Source of the DNA: Gaiella sp.
GTDB taxonomy: Bacteria > Actinomycetota > Thermoleophilia > Gaiellales > Gaiellaceae
Direction of reading: 5' to 3'
DNA: 64,000 nucleotides
Assembly: GCA_027493885.1 (NCBI GenBank)
Contig: JAOSJZ010000001.1
Coordinates: forward strand, 1-64,000
Shown here: positions 40,398 through 48,803 of the stretch, piece by piece
Layout of the letters: each line of letters starts with the position of its first letter
Numbering within the stretch: the stretch's first letter is position 1
The notes under the pieces: generated by a model
Seen by the model: only the letters and a program-made list of their open reading frames with translations
What the model was told of the DNA's origin: nothing
The model's database searches: none
Position numbers and translations under genes: made by a program

Positions 40398-41642
40398 TCA
40401 CTGCGGTCGCGGCTCGGTGGTGGATGGCTCTGACCCGCCGTGGTGCTCGGCCCAGGCCTCGGCCATCGCGACGCGGTCGGCGAGCGTCGGGTGCGTGCCG
40501 AGGAGGAGCCGCGCCCAGGCGGGCGGGCTCGGGTCGGCGAGCGACGTCGCCGCGAGCTCGCGGAAGAGCCCGCGCGCCGCAGCGGGGTCGCGGGTCGTCT
40601 CGAGCGCCTTCCAGTCCGCCTCCGCCTCCATGCGGCGGCTGACCACGTTCGCCGCCGGCGTCGCGACGAGCTGGAGGACGGCGACGGCCAGGAGCGCGAG
40701 CGGCACGGCGGCCGGTTGCGCCATGCCGCCCCGGGACCGGGTGACCAGCGAGAGCACGAGCGCCCCGGGCAACGCGAAGAGGGCGAACCAGCCGACCGCC
40801 TTCGGAACGTGGTCGCGCGCCTGGTGGGCGAGCTCGTGCGCGAGGACGACGTCGACCTCGCGCTCGGTGAAGCGGCCGTCGAGCAGCGTGTCCCAGAGTA
40901 CGACCCGCCGCGAGGGCCCGAGGCCGGACGCGTACGCGTTCGCCTCGGTCGTCACGTCGCTCACCTTCTCGATGCGCAGCGGGACGCCCGCGACACCCTG
41001 TGCTCGCGCGAGCCGCTCGTATGCCTGCTCGACGCGTCCCTCGCGAGCCGGCTCGAGGCCCGTCCGGAGGTACGGGTCGGCGAAGACGAGCCCGACGGCG
41101 ATCGCGCCGAGCGCGAGCGCCCCGGGGATCCACCACCACGGGCCGAGGCGACGGGCGAGCGTCATCACCACGAGGAGCGCGATCGAGATCGCGAGGAACA
41201 TCCCTCCGAGCGCGAGCCAGTCGCCGAGCACGGCGTGGAGGTAGCCGGCCTGCGAGAGACCGTGACGGCGATCCCACCAGAGCGCTGCGACCGAGAAGGG
41301 GAGCGTTGTCAGCCAGACGACCGCGAGCCCGAGCATCCCGAGCAGCATCCCGGTGCCGACCGGGCCGGCCGCCGACTCGCGCGCCAGGCGTACGCCTCGC
41401 CGCGCGTAGACGACGAGCGTCGCGAGCATGGCGATCTGCGCGAGCGCCCAGTTCACGTAGAGGAATCGCTCGTAGCGCTCGGCACGCTCGACGAGCGCTG
41501 CGCCGAAGACGCCCTCGACGTCGACCGCGGGGAGCGCCAGGTCGTCCGGCACCACCGTTCCGGCAAGCGCCCACGCCGCGGCGATCCAGGCGACTCCCGA
41601 GCTCACGAGGACTGCGACGTGCCAGGGGCGGACAGCCGTCAC
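40398..41642 (-). CDS. M48 (Ste24-like) membrane zinc metalloprotease
   Basis: A 414-aa integral membrane protease. The zinc motif HELAH is at 269-273, with the third ligand in RRMEAEADWKALE; several helices precede it and NAYASGLGPSRRVVLWDTLL is the typical substrate-cleft strand. The plan matches Ste24/HtpX-like membrane protein quality-control proteases. GTG start overlaps the upstream DUF4389 gene stop (GTGA), so the two are coupled. Confidence 0.88.
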   Translation of the reverse strand: MTAVRPWHVAVLVSSGVAWIAAAWALAGTVVPDDLALPAVDVEGVFGAALVERAERYERFLYVNWALAQIAMLATLVVYARRGVRLARESAAGPVGTGMLLGMLGLAVVWLTTLPFSVAALWWDRRHGLSQAGYLHAVLGDWLALGGMFLAISIALLVVMTLARRLGPWWWIPGALALGAIAVGLVFADPYLRTGLEPAREGRVEQAYERLARAQGVAGVPLRIEKVSDVTTEANAYASGLGPSRRVVLWDTLLDGRFTEREVDVVLAHELAHQARDHVPKAVGWFALFALPGALVLSLVTRSRGGMAQPAAVPLALLAVAVLQLVATPAANVVSRRMEAEADWKALETTRDPAAARGLFRELAATSLADPSPPAWARLLLGTHPTLADRVAMAEAWAEHHGGSEPSTTEPRPQ

Positions 41643-42292
41643 GGACGCGCCTCGGGCAGCGGCGTCTCGAGCCTCGGCGACGCGTCGGGGTAGCGCGAGG
41701 TCAGGAGGAGGGCGTACCCGACCGTCTGCGCCTGGTATCGCAGGGCCGCCGCGCCGAGATCCCGAAGCCCCGCAGGCATCCTGCCGGTCACGAGCGCGGC
41801 GCACCAGGCGAGCACGCCGACGACGAGGGCCAGGAGCGTGTAGGCGGACTCGATCAGCAACGCGGGCAGTACGAGCGCGAGTCGCGCCAGCACGCCGAGC
41901 CGGCGCTGACGGGCCGGCGGCGCGATCGTGAGGTCGACCGGGTAGCTGCCTTCCCGCCCGAGGAAGCCGGGGTAGGGGCGGCCGACGAGGTGGAGGAACG
42001 CCGAGACGTGCGCGGCCGTCCGGACGAATGCGGCGAGGAAGCGGTGCAGCCCCGTGGGGACGCGGCCCGACACGAGCGCGACGACCCACGCCGCGACTAC
42101 CGCGGGCGTGACGAGCAGCGCCCACAGCGCGAGCCAGCAGAGATGCGGGACGACGAGCAGCGGACGGAAGGCGACGAGGAGCCGCGGCCGGCGGAGGTCC
42201 CCGTCGAGGAGGATCGCGAGCGGATGACCGGATCCGTGGCGCCCGGCGGTGGCCGCCCGGCGCGCGCTCAGTTCGTCGTCGAGACGCTCCAC
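41639..42292 (-). CDS. DUF4389 membrane protein
   Basis: A 217-aa protein with the DUF4389 pattern: RRPRLLVAFRPLLVVPHLCW, WVVALVSGRVPTGLHRFLAA, GREGSYPVDLTI, and a second half repeating the fold (GRMPAGLRDLGAAALRYQAQ then TSRYP). Four or so membrane helices. Function unknown. GTG 42292 lies only 35 bp from the 5' end of the group II intron on the other strand. Confidence 0.75.
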   Translation of the reverse strand: MERLDDELSARRAATAGRHGSGHPLAILLDGDLRRPRLLVAFRPLLVVPHLCWLALWALLVTPAVVAAWVVALVSGRVPTGLHRFLAAFVRTAAHVSAFLHLVGRPYPGFLGREGSYPVDLTIAPPARQRRLGVLARLALVLPALLIESAYTLLALVVGVLAWCAALVTGRMPAGLRDLGAAALRYQAQTVGYALLLTSRYPDASPRLETPLPEARP

Positions 42293-42312
42293 GCGTGCAT
42301 TCTGCGCACCCT

Positions 42313-42318
42313 AGGATC
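42313..42318 (+). promoter_or_regulatory. -10 box (TAGGAT) stranded upstream of the intron
   Basis: TANNNT box 6 nt before an ATG (42325) that directly abuts the intron 5' end GTGCG. The layout matches leaderless starts elsewhere, so this is probably the original promoter of the threonine dehydratase gene, now 2.7 kb away in DNA. Confidence 0.5.
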
Positions 42319-42706
42319 GCTGCATGGTGCGTCCTGAAAGCTGGATCAGGCCAGCGGGTGTGAGTCCCGTCCGGGTAAGCGCCGGAGCGCCCGGTAGCAG
42401 GCCCCGGTTCGTCGTTGAGAGGCGGCGGGCTGAGCGGGGCGTCGAGAGCCTCTTTGGAGGGAGCAAGCGTGTGGGCCGTAGCGTCGAAGGACGCGAGTTC
42501 TGCAGCCTCGTTAGATCCACCGTGGGGGAGCCGAGCCGCTCATGTCACGGCGAAGGCCATGTCCGCCAGTCCTTGTTCCGGATTGGGTGTGGCGGGTCCC
42601 TCCGGGGTATGGGGAGCGGCGCGTACGTATGGTCTGGTTCGGAACAGGAGAGACCCGTCTGCGCAGCCTCGTCAGCAAAGACCGTTCGTATAAGCCGGTG
42701 GTGAAG

Positions 42707-43454
42707 GTGTGTCCTGCAACTGCGATGGGCTTGCCGGTGCAAGTCCGGCCCGGGTAGTGGCCAAGCAGCCCGGTAGCTGGTGGCCGACGGAAGGAGAGAT
42801 CCGACTGTCGAAGCGCTATGACAAAGCCCCTTCGGGGGGCGAGCAAGCAACCAGTCCGTACGACAAGGAATCCTGCAGCCTCGTCACGGCAACGATGTGG
42901 ATGCCGAGCCTCTCTTCACTGGGCGAAGGCCATGGACAGCGCGAAGAACTTGGAGGCAGCGCTGTCGCCACCGGGGTAAGGGGATCGGAATGGTTGCATA
43001 GTCCGCCGCGGAACAGGAGAGATCCGTCTCGGCACCGGCAGCACATGGCCGTGGTGAGCCGCATCGCGGCGCCCGGTAACCGCGAGACCTATAAGCAGCT
43101 CTGCTGTGAAGTGGTGGAGCGCCGAGCGGAAGTCGGAGCAGGTCGTAGTAGTGATGAACGGCGGAACAACAGAACCCGTCGGAGCGAAGGGCCTGTAGCC
43201 GGGTGTGCGACTGGTTCGGAAGGGCTGCGGGCTTGCCGTGCCAGGAGCACGGCCATTCACCCGTCCACCGTTGGTGGTGATGTCCTCGCCGACACCTCGT
43301 CGCTTGGAGCGTCCGCCAACGCGTTGGCAGCGTGGAATGCGAGCGCTCGACTGCCCGGGGAGAGCCGGATGAGGGAGAACTTCATGTCCGGTTCGGGGAG
43401 GGGGTGCAGGAAACGCACCGCGATCTGCGGTGGCGCGCCTGCGCCCTACTTCAC
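42707..43454 (+). mobile_element. Inner ORF-less group II intron
   Basis: About 750 nt. The 5' end GTGTGTCC is followed by GGTGCAAGTCCGGC...GTAGTGGCCAAGC, typical of domain I. It shares many blocks with the outer copy (GCAGCCTCGT, GGCGAAGGCCATG, GGAACAGGAGAGA, TATAAGC...GTGAAG). It has its own domain V (43362-43394) and a domain VI-like stem ending near CCCTACTTCAC, and no reading frame for a maturase; it may depend on a related RT in trans. Confidence 0.75.
43362..43394 (+). ncRNA. Domain V of the inner intron
   Basis: GAGCCGGATGAGG...CTTCATGTCCGGTTC: lower stem CCGGA/TCCGG, upper stem TGAGG/CTTCA (one G-U pair), two-base TG bulge, AGC triad at its 5' side. Full catalytic-domain architecture. 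Confidence 0.8.
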
Positions 43455-43568
43455 TCGGGCGGAGCGCAGCGGGAGTCCGACGGGGCCGTAGTACCGGCCG
43501 GTGCTTTGGTGTCGGTGGGGAAGGGCCCCGGCTTCGGTCACGGTTGCGAAGCGGGTACGCGTGAGGGC

Positions 43569-44908
43569 ATGGCCGGGGCCGCCCGGCCGATCTTTCCCGG
43601 TCGGCGTGAGCCGATCGACAAAGTGCGACGCCTGCAACGCAAGCTATGGGCTGCGGCCAGGCGGTCTCCGGAGCGGCGTTTCCACGCTCTTGCCGACAGG
43701 GTCTACCGGGATGACGTCCTGGTGGAGGCGTGGCGATGTGTCCGGGCAAACAGGGGTGCGGCCGGTGTTGATCGGGTGACGCTGGCGGCGGTCGAGGAGT
43801 ACGGGGTCGAGCGGATGCTCGACGAGCTTTCTTGTGCTCTTCGGTCGGGCACCTATCGTCCCGCGCCGAGCAGGCGTGTGATGATCCCGAAGGCTGGTGG
43901 TGGGCGGCGTCCGCTGTCCGTCCCGACGGTGCGTGACCGGGTCTGCCAGCAGGCGGCCCGGATCGTGCTGGAACCGATCTTCGAGGCCGACTTTTTGCCG
44001 GTCTCGTATGGCTTCCGGCCGCGCCGTTCGGCGACGCAGGCGGCAGAGGTGCTGCGGGAGGGATATATCCGCGGCTACCGCTTCGTCGTCGAGTTCGACA
44101 TCCGCGACTGTTTCGGCTCGATCGACCAGACCAGGTTGCTTGAGGCCGTTGGTCGGCGGGTGTCGGATCGTAGGGTGGTGAAGTGGATCCGTCTGTGGCT
44201 TGAGGTAGGGGTGATGGAGGAAGGGTCGTTGCGGCCGAGTGTGGCCGGGACACCGCAGGGCGGGGTGATCTCCCGCTTCTGGCGAACATTTACCTGCACG
44301 CCTTTGACCAGACGCTCACCGCTTCACGGGTGGGCGAGCTGGTGCGCTACGCCGACGACGGTGTCGTGCTCTGCCGCAACAGGCGGCAGGCGGAGGCGGC
44401 CCTGGTGCTGGTCGAGCAGACGCTCGCCGAGCTGGGGCTCCAGACACACCCGGTGAAAACCCGGATCGTTGACCTCAACGACGGTCGCGAGGGCTTCGAC
44501 TTCCTCGGCTGGCACTTCCGCCCGCGCGTCTCGGGCCGGCTGCTGGAACGCGGCATCCGCCGCTACTACCTGCACCGGTGGCCGAGCCAACGGGCGATGA
44601 AGACGCTACGCGGGAAGATCAAGACCCTGACCGGTCGCCACCGACTCGGAATCGGGGACATCCGCGAGCTGATCGCGGCGCTGAACCCGATCCTGCGCGG
44701 CTGGGGCAACTACTTCCGCACCGGCAACTCCACGCTCAAATTCATCCAGCTCGACCGGTACGTGGCCTGGCGGCTCAAGCGTCTTCTGATCAAGAAGCGC
44801 GGCCGCAACCTACGCGCCGGCCAGGCGGAGCGATGGACACGCCAGTGGCTCCACCAGCAAGGGCTGTACTGCCTCATGGGCACAATCCGCTACCCGAAGG
44901 CAGCGTAA
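43569..44908 (+). pseudogene. ltrA: Group II intron reverse transcriptase/maturase, one frameshift
   Basis: Intron-encoded protein aiding splicing and retrohoming. RT blocks: DRVYRDDVLVEAW, GAAGVDRVTL, RRVMIPKAGGGRRPLSVPTV, YGFRPRRSATQA, FDIRDCFGSID, GTPQGGVIS, then after the frame change LLANIYLHAFDQ, RYADDGVVLC (catalytic YADD), FLGWHFRPR and a maturase/thumb region (LNPILRGWGNYFRTGNS). No HNH endonuclease domain. ISP-LL is split because a CCCC run is read CCC at about 44272; restoring one C gives 446 aa. Real inactivation or a consensus error. Confidence 0.88.
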
Positions 44909-44930
44909 CCATGTCCAGAAGACCGTCGGA

Positions 44931-44963
44931 GAGCCGTATGCGGGAAAACCGCACGTACGGATC
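44931..44963 (+). ncRNA. Domain V of the outer intron
   Basis: GAGCCGTATGCGG, GAAAA turn, CCGCACGTACGGATC: lower stem CCGTA/TACGG, upper stem TGCGG/CCGCA, two-base CG bulge, AGC triad. It lies 22 nt after the RT stop, as expected. Confidence 0.88.
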
Positions 44964-45018
44964 GAAAGGGGGACGGGGAACCAGGCCCGCACCGCGGACA
45001 CTGCGCCCCTGACTACCA

Positions 45019-45960
45019 ATGAGCGACGGGCCTCCGACTCGCGACGACGTCGCCCGTGCGGCCGAGTGCGTCCGCGGGCGCGTCCGGCGCACGCCGCTGC
45101 TCGACGGCTCGGAGATCGCGCCGGGGCTGCGCCTCAAGGCGGAGCTCTTCCAGCACACCGGGTCGTTCAAGGTCCGGGGCGTGACGAACCGGCTGGCCGC
45201 GCTCGGCGACGAGGAACGTCGTGCAGGCGTCGCGGGCGCCTCGGCGGGGAACCACGCGATCGCGCTGGCCTTCGGCGCCGCGCGGGAGGGGCTCGAGTGC
45301 ACCGTGTTCTCGTGGGCGGCGGCGAGCCCGTTCAAGCTCGACCGCGCCAGGGCGCTCGGCGCGCGGATCGACGCCGATGCCGGCGATCCCGCCGGCGCCT
45401 TCGCCCGCCTCGAGGAGCACACGGCCCGAACGGGCGCGACGCTCGTGCACCCCTTCGACGACCCGCTCGTGATGGCCGGGCAGGGAACGGTCGGGCTCGA
45501 GATCCTCGAGGACGGGCACGACGTCGATGTCGTCGTCGTGCCGGTCGGCGGCGGCGGTCTCGTGGCCGGGATCGCGACCGCGGTCGCACCGAGCGGCGTC
45601 CGTGTCGTCGGCGTCGAGCCGGAAGGGTCGGCGGCACTCGGCCCGGGGCTCGAGGCCGGCGAGCCCGTGCACGTGGAGCCCCGCACGATCGCGGGCGGCC
45701 TCGACGCTCCGTTCGCGGGCCGGAACGCGATCGCGGCCTGCCTCGCGGCCGGCGTCAGCGTCGTCACGGTGCCGGACGCCGCGATCGAGGACGCGATGCG
45801 GCGCCTGTACACGGACGCGAAGCTCGCATGCGAGCCGGCCGGCGCGGCGGGCGTGGCGGCCGTCCTTGCCGGTCTCGTGACGGGCCGCTCCATCGTCGCC
45901 GTCGTCTCGGGAGGCAACGTAGGGCCCGAAATCGCCTCTGGTATCCTGGCCGGGCGATGA
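45019..45960 (+). CDS. Threonine/serine dehydratase (PLP fold II)
   Basis: A 313-aa catabolic-type threonine dehydratase or serine racemase-like enzyme; no ACT regulatory domain. The PLP lysine is Lys51 in [28 protein letters not shown] and [14 protein letters not shown] bind cofactor phosphate. ATG 45019 lies at the very end of the group II intron, with no ribosome site upstream in the unspliced sequence; the probable native promoter is at 42313. Overlaps rpmE by 4 bp (ATGA). Confidence 0.85.
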   Translation: MSDGPPTRDDVARAAECVRGRVRRTPLLDGSEIAPGLRLKAELFQHTGSFKVRGVTNRLAALGDEERRAGVAGASAGNHAIALAFGAAREGLECTVFSWAAASPFKLDRARALGARIDADAGDPAGAFARLEEHTARTGATLVHPFDDPLVMAGQGTVGLEILEDGHDVDVVVVPVGGGGLVAGIATAVAPSGVRVVGVEPEGSAALGPGLEAGEPVHVEPRTIAGGLDAPFAGRNAIAACLAAGVSVVTVPDAAIEDAMRRLYTDAKLACEPAGAAGVAAVLAGLVTGRSIVAVVSGGNVGPEIASGILAGR

Positions 45961-46175
45961 AGGCCGACATCCATCCCGAGTACGTCGTCGCGCACGTCAC
46001 CTGCTCGTGCGGTAACGAGTTCACGACCCGCTCGACGAAGCCCGAGCTTCACGTGGAGGTGTGCTCCGCGTGCCACCCGTTCTACACGGGCAAGCAGAAG
46101 CTCATGGACTCGGGCGGCCGCGTCGAGCGCTTCCAGCGCCGGCTCGAGAAGGCCGCCGCAGCGAAGTCCGCGTAG
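45957..46175 (+). CDS. rpmE: 50S ribosomal protein L31 (zinc-binding type)
   Basis: A 72-aa L31 with the four zinc cysteines of the C+ form: Cys16, Cys18, Cys36, Cys39 ([23 protein letters not shown]). Start overlaps the dehydratase stop, so its translation may be coupled to a gene preceded by an intron. It heads the conserved rpmE, DUF1385, prfA, prmC block. Confidence 0.95.
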   Translation: MKADIHPEYVVAHVTCSCGNEFTTRSTKPELHVEVCSACHPFYTGKQKLMDSGGRVERFQRRLEKAAAAKSA

Positions 46176-46203
46176 CGGGCCGCGGTCTCGGGCCGATGGT
46201 CGA

Positions 46204-46209
46204 TACGGT
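46204..46209 (+). promoter_or_regulatory. -10 box (TACGGT), leaderless DUF1385 start
   Basis: TANNNT box 6 nt before GTG 46216; no ribosome site. Confidence 0.5.
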
Positions 46210-46215
46210 GCCGTC

Positions 46216-47142
46216 GTGAGCGTGTCCTACGGCGGCCAGGCCGTCCTCGAGGGCGTGATGATGCGCGGGCCTTCGTGCTGGGCGGTCGCCGTCCGCACGC
46301 CGGAGGGAGCGATCGAGGAGGTCGTCCGCGACGTCACGTCGCCGATGAAGCGTCACCGGATCTGGCGCCTCCCGGTGATCCGGGGGGTGATCGCCCTCGG
46401 CGAGTCGCTCGCGATCGGGTTCCGGGCGCTCGCGATCTCCGCGAACGTCGCCGCGCGGGAGGAGGACGAGGAGGGCAACGTCGTCACCGAGATCACGCGC
46501 GGCCAGATCATCTTCTCGTTCGCGATCGCGATCGGCTTCGCGCTGATGCTGTTCAAGGTCGGCCCCGCGCTCCTCACGAGCTGGCTCCCGATCGAGGACA
46601 CCGCGTGGTTCGTGATCGTGGAGGGGTTGATCCGGGTCGCCGTCTTCATCGCGTACATCGCTCTCATCGGCCTGCTGCCCGACCTCAAGCGCGTCTTCCA
46701 GTACCACGGCGCCGAGCACAAGACGATCAACGCGCTCGAGCGCGGCTCGGAGCTGACGCCCGAGAAGGTGCAGAAGTTCAGCCTGCTCCATCCCCGTTGC
46801 GGAACAGCGTTTTTGCTCTGGGTCATGGTGCTCGGCATCTTCGTCTTCGCGCTCGTCGGGCGGCCGGTCTGGTACTGGCTCATCGCGAGCCGGATCCTGC
46901 TGCTGCCGGTGATCGCCGGGCTCGCCTACGAGCTGATCCGCTACGCGGGGAAGCACTCCGACAACCGGGTGCTGATGACGCTCCTCGCGCCCGGCCTCTG
47001 GCTTCAGCGGCTGACGACGCGCGAGCCGACGCTCGACCAGGTGGAGGTCTCGATCCGCGCGATCGAAGAGGTGCGCAGGCGCGAGGCGGGCGAGACCGCG
47101 GCGGAGGCATCGGCCGACCGCAAGGTCGAGGTGATGGCGTAG
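46216..47142 (+). CDS. DUF1385 membrane protein
   Basis: A 308-aa protein with the DUF1385 N terminus YGGQAVLEGVMMRGPSCWAV and the core YHGAEHKTINALERG, FSLLHPRCGTAFLLWV, AYELIRYAGKH; four to five membrane helices. Usually found between rpmE and prfA in Gram-positive and related bacteria, as here. Metal-dependent membrane enzyme suspected from the His/Glu/Cys set; function unknown. Confidence 0.9.
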   Translation: MSVSYGGQAVLEGVMMRGPSCWAVAVRTPEGAIEEVVRDVTSPMKRHRIWRLPVIRGVIALGESLAIGFRALAISANVAAREEDEEGNVVTEITRGQIIFSFAIAIGFALMLFKVGPALLTSWLPIEDTAWFVIVEGLIRVAVFIAYIALIGLLPDLKRVFQYHGAEHKTINALERGSELTPEKVQKFSLLHPRCGTAFLLWVMVLGIFVFALVGRPVWYWLIASRILLLPVIAGLAYELIRYAGKHSDNRVLMTLLAPGLWLQRLTTREPTLDQVEVSIRAIEEVRRREAGETAAEASADRKVEVMA

Positions 47143-47162
47143 CCGCGAGACGACGCGTCACC

Positions 47163-47192
47163 GGGGTCAGGCACCTTGCGGTGCCAGACCCC
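47163..47192. repeat. Second hairpin family, copy
   Basis: GGGGTCAGGCACC, TTGC, GGTGCCAGACCCC between DUF1385 and the OsmC gene. Confidence 0.75.
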
Positions 47193-47222
47193 GCCCTGGC
47201 AAGCAAACCGAGGAGGAGACGC

Positions 47223-47657
47223 ATGGCGACGGATCGCACGGCGAAGGTGACCTGGGGCGGCTCGCTCATGGACGGCAGCGGGACGATCGAGGGCGTCGGC
47301 AGCGGCGCATTCGGCCCGCTCGACGTGACCTGGGCCTCGCGCGCCGAGACGCCCGACGGGCGCACGAGCCCCGAGGAGCTGCTCGCCGCGGCGTGGGCCT
47401 CGTGCTTCTCGATGGCGCTCTCGCACGCCCTCGCCGGGGCGGGGACGCCGCCGGAGCGGCTCGAGACCTCGGTCACGGTCACCTTCCAGCCGGGCGAGGG
47501 GATCACGAAGGGCGCGATCACGGTCGTCGGCACCGTGCCGGGCGTCGACCACGCGGGCTTCGTCGAGCAGGCGGAGGGCGCGAAGGCGGGATGCCCCGTC
47601 TCGAAGGCGCTCACCGGGATCCCCGCGGTCACGCTCGAGGCCACGCTCGCGACGTAG
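47223..47657 (+). CDS. OsmC-family peroxiredoxin-like protein
   Basis: A 144-aa OsmC/Ohr-type protein that reduces organic peroxides using two cysteines: the first in AAAWASCFSMALSHAL, the second in GAKAGCPVSKALTGIP. Glu/Arg pocket residues fit (SPEELLAAAWA). Ribosome site GAGGAGGAG 4 nt before ATG, unlike its leaderless neighbours. It is flanked by two hairpin repeats inside an otherwise conserved rpmE-prfA block, so it looks like a later insertion. Confidence 0.87.
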   Translation: MATDRTAKVTWGGSLMDGSGTIEGVGSGAFGPLDVTWASRAETPDGRTSPEELLAAAWASCFSMALSHALAGAGTPPERLETSVTVTFQPGEGITKGAITVVGTVPGVDHAGFVEQAEGAKAGCPVSKALTGIPAVTLEATLAT

Positions 47658-47659
47658 AC

Positions 47660-47690
47660 GGGAGTCTGGCACCGCAAGGTGCCCGACCCC
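47660..47690. repeat. Second hairpin family, inverted diverged copy
   Basis: GGGAGTCTGGCACC, GCAA, GGTGCCCGACCCC: reverse orientation to 47163, three bases after the OsmC stop; probably also a terminator. Confidence 0.65.
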
Positions 47691-47722
47691 GGTGAGGCTC
47701 GTTCGGTGCCGATGCCCGGCAC

Positions 47723-47728
47723 TACCAT
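47723..47728 (+). promoter_or_regulatory. -10 box (TACCAT), leaderless prfA start
   Basis: TANNNT box 6 nt before ATG 47735; no ribosome site. Confidence 0.5.
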
Positions 47729-47734
47729 GGCGTC

Positions 47735-48781
47735 ATGGCGACGCTGGCCCAGCTGGTCGACGAGATCGAGCGCTCGCATGCGGACGTGCAGGAGCGCCTG
47801 TCGGACCCTGCCGTCTACGCCGACCGTCGCGAGGCCGCGGAGCTCGGGCGGCGTCTGAAGGAGCTCGAGCCCGCGGTGAAGGCGGCGCGGGAGTGGCGCC
47901 GTGCGAGCGCCGACCTCGTCGAGGCGAAGGAGGACCCGGAGCTCGCCTCGCTCGCCGGCGAGCTCGGGACGGAGGTCGAGCGGCTCGAGAACGAGCTCCG
48001 GCTCGCGCTCGTCGAGCGCGACCCGGCCGACACCAAGGACGTGATCGTCGAGGTCAGACAGGGCGTCGGTGGCGACGAGGCCGCGCTCTGGGCCGGTGAG
48101 GTGGCGCGTATGCTCCAGCGCTACGCCGAGCGCCGTGGGTTCCGCACCGAGACGCTCTCGACGAGCGAGAGCGATGGCGGCGGCGTCAAGGAGGCCGTGT
48201 TCGCGGTGAAGGGCGACGGCGCGTTCTCGGTGTTCAAGTGGGAGGGCGGGACGCACCGCGTCCAGCGAGTGCCCGCGACCGAGTCGCAGGGGCGCATCCA
48301 CACCTCGACCGCGACCGTCGCGGTGATGCCCGAGGCGGAGGAGGTCGAGGTCGCGATCGAGGACAAGGACCTGAAGATCGACGTCTACCGCTCCACCGGG
48401 CCGGGCGGGCAGTCGGTCAACACGACGGACTCCGCCGTCCGCATCACCCACCTGCCGACCGGGATCGTCGTCTCGATGCAGGACGAGAAGTCGCAGCTCC
48501 AGAACAAGCAGAAGGCGATGCGAGTGCTCCGGGCGCGGCTCTACGAGGCGGAGCGGGAACGGCAGCAGGCCGAGGTGGCGGCGGCGCGGCGGTCGCAGGT
48601 CGGAACCGGCGAACGGGCCGAGAAGGTTCGCACCTACAACTTCCCCGAGAACCGGCTGACCGACCACCGCGTGAAGCACACCGTCCACCGGCTCGACCAG
48701 ATCCTGGACGGCGACCTCGAGGAGTTCACCGACGCGCTCCAGGCCGAGGAGCGGCGGCGTGCCCTCGAGGCTGCGGTGTGA
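47735..48781 (+). CDS. prfA: Peptide chain release factor 1
   Basis: A 348-aa class I release factor recognising UAA/UAG. The codon-reading tripeptide is PAT (RVPATESQGRIH), and GGQ is Gly224-Gly225-Gln226 in STGPGGQSVNTTDSAVRITH; the coiled-coil N terminus and NFPENRLTDHRVKHTVHRLD are canonical. Followed 22 bp later by prmC, which methylates the GGQ glutamine. Confidence 0.96.
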   Translation: MATLAQLVDEIERSHADVQERLSDPAVYADRREAAELGRRLKELEPAVKAAREWRRASADLVEAKEDPELASLAGELGTEVERLENELRLALVERDPADTKDVIVEVRQGVGGDEAALWAGEVARMLQRYAERRGFRTETLSTSESDGGGVKEAVFAVKGDGAFSVFKWEGGTHRVQRVPATESQGRIHTSTATVAVMPEAEEVEVAIEDKDLKIDVYRSTGPGGQSVNTTDSAVRITHLPTGIVVSMQDEKSQLQNKQKAMRVLRARLYEAERERQQAEVAAARRSQVGTGERAEKVRTYNFPENRLTDHRVKHTVHRLDQILDGDLEEFTDALQAEERRRALEAAV

Positions 48782-48803
48782 CGGGGGGAGACGAGGACGA
48801 GCC

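Larger units (their letters stand above)
42328..45018 (+). mobile_element. Outer group II intron with RT, interrupted by an inner intron
   Basis: The 5' end is GTGCGTCC (42328), matching the GUGYG rule. Domain I starts here but stops at 42706, where a second GTGTG begins. After the inner intron (to about 43454) the outer sequence resumes: GGAGCGCAGCGGGAGTC...GGCCGTAGTA aligns with GGAGCGCCGAGCGGAAGTC...GTCGTAGTA at the same point of the inner copy. Then come the RT gene, domain V (44931-44963), a domain VI-like stem and a 3' end near CCTGACTACCAAT (about 45011-45020, exact base not fixed). Confidence 0.8.

Noticed and set aside
43569-44908. Retron or DGR reverse transcriptase
   Set aside because: Domain V and VI hairpins follow and GUGYG precedes; thumb/maturase sequence is of the group II intron type.
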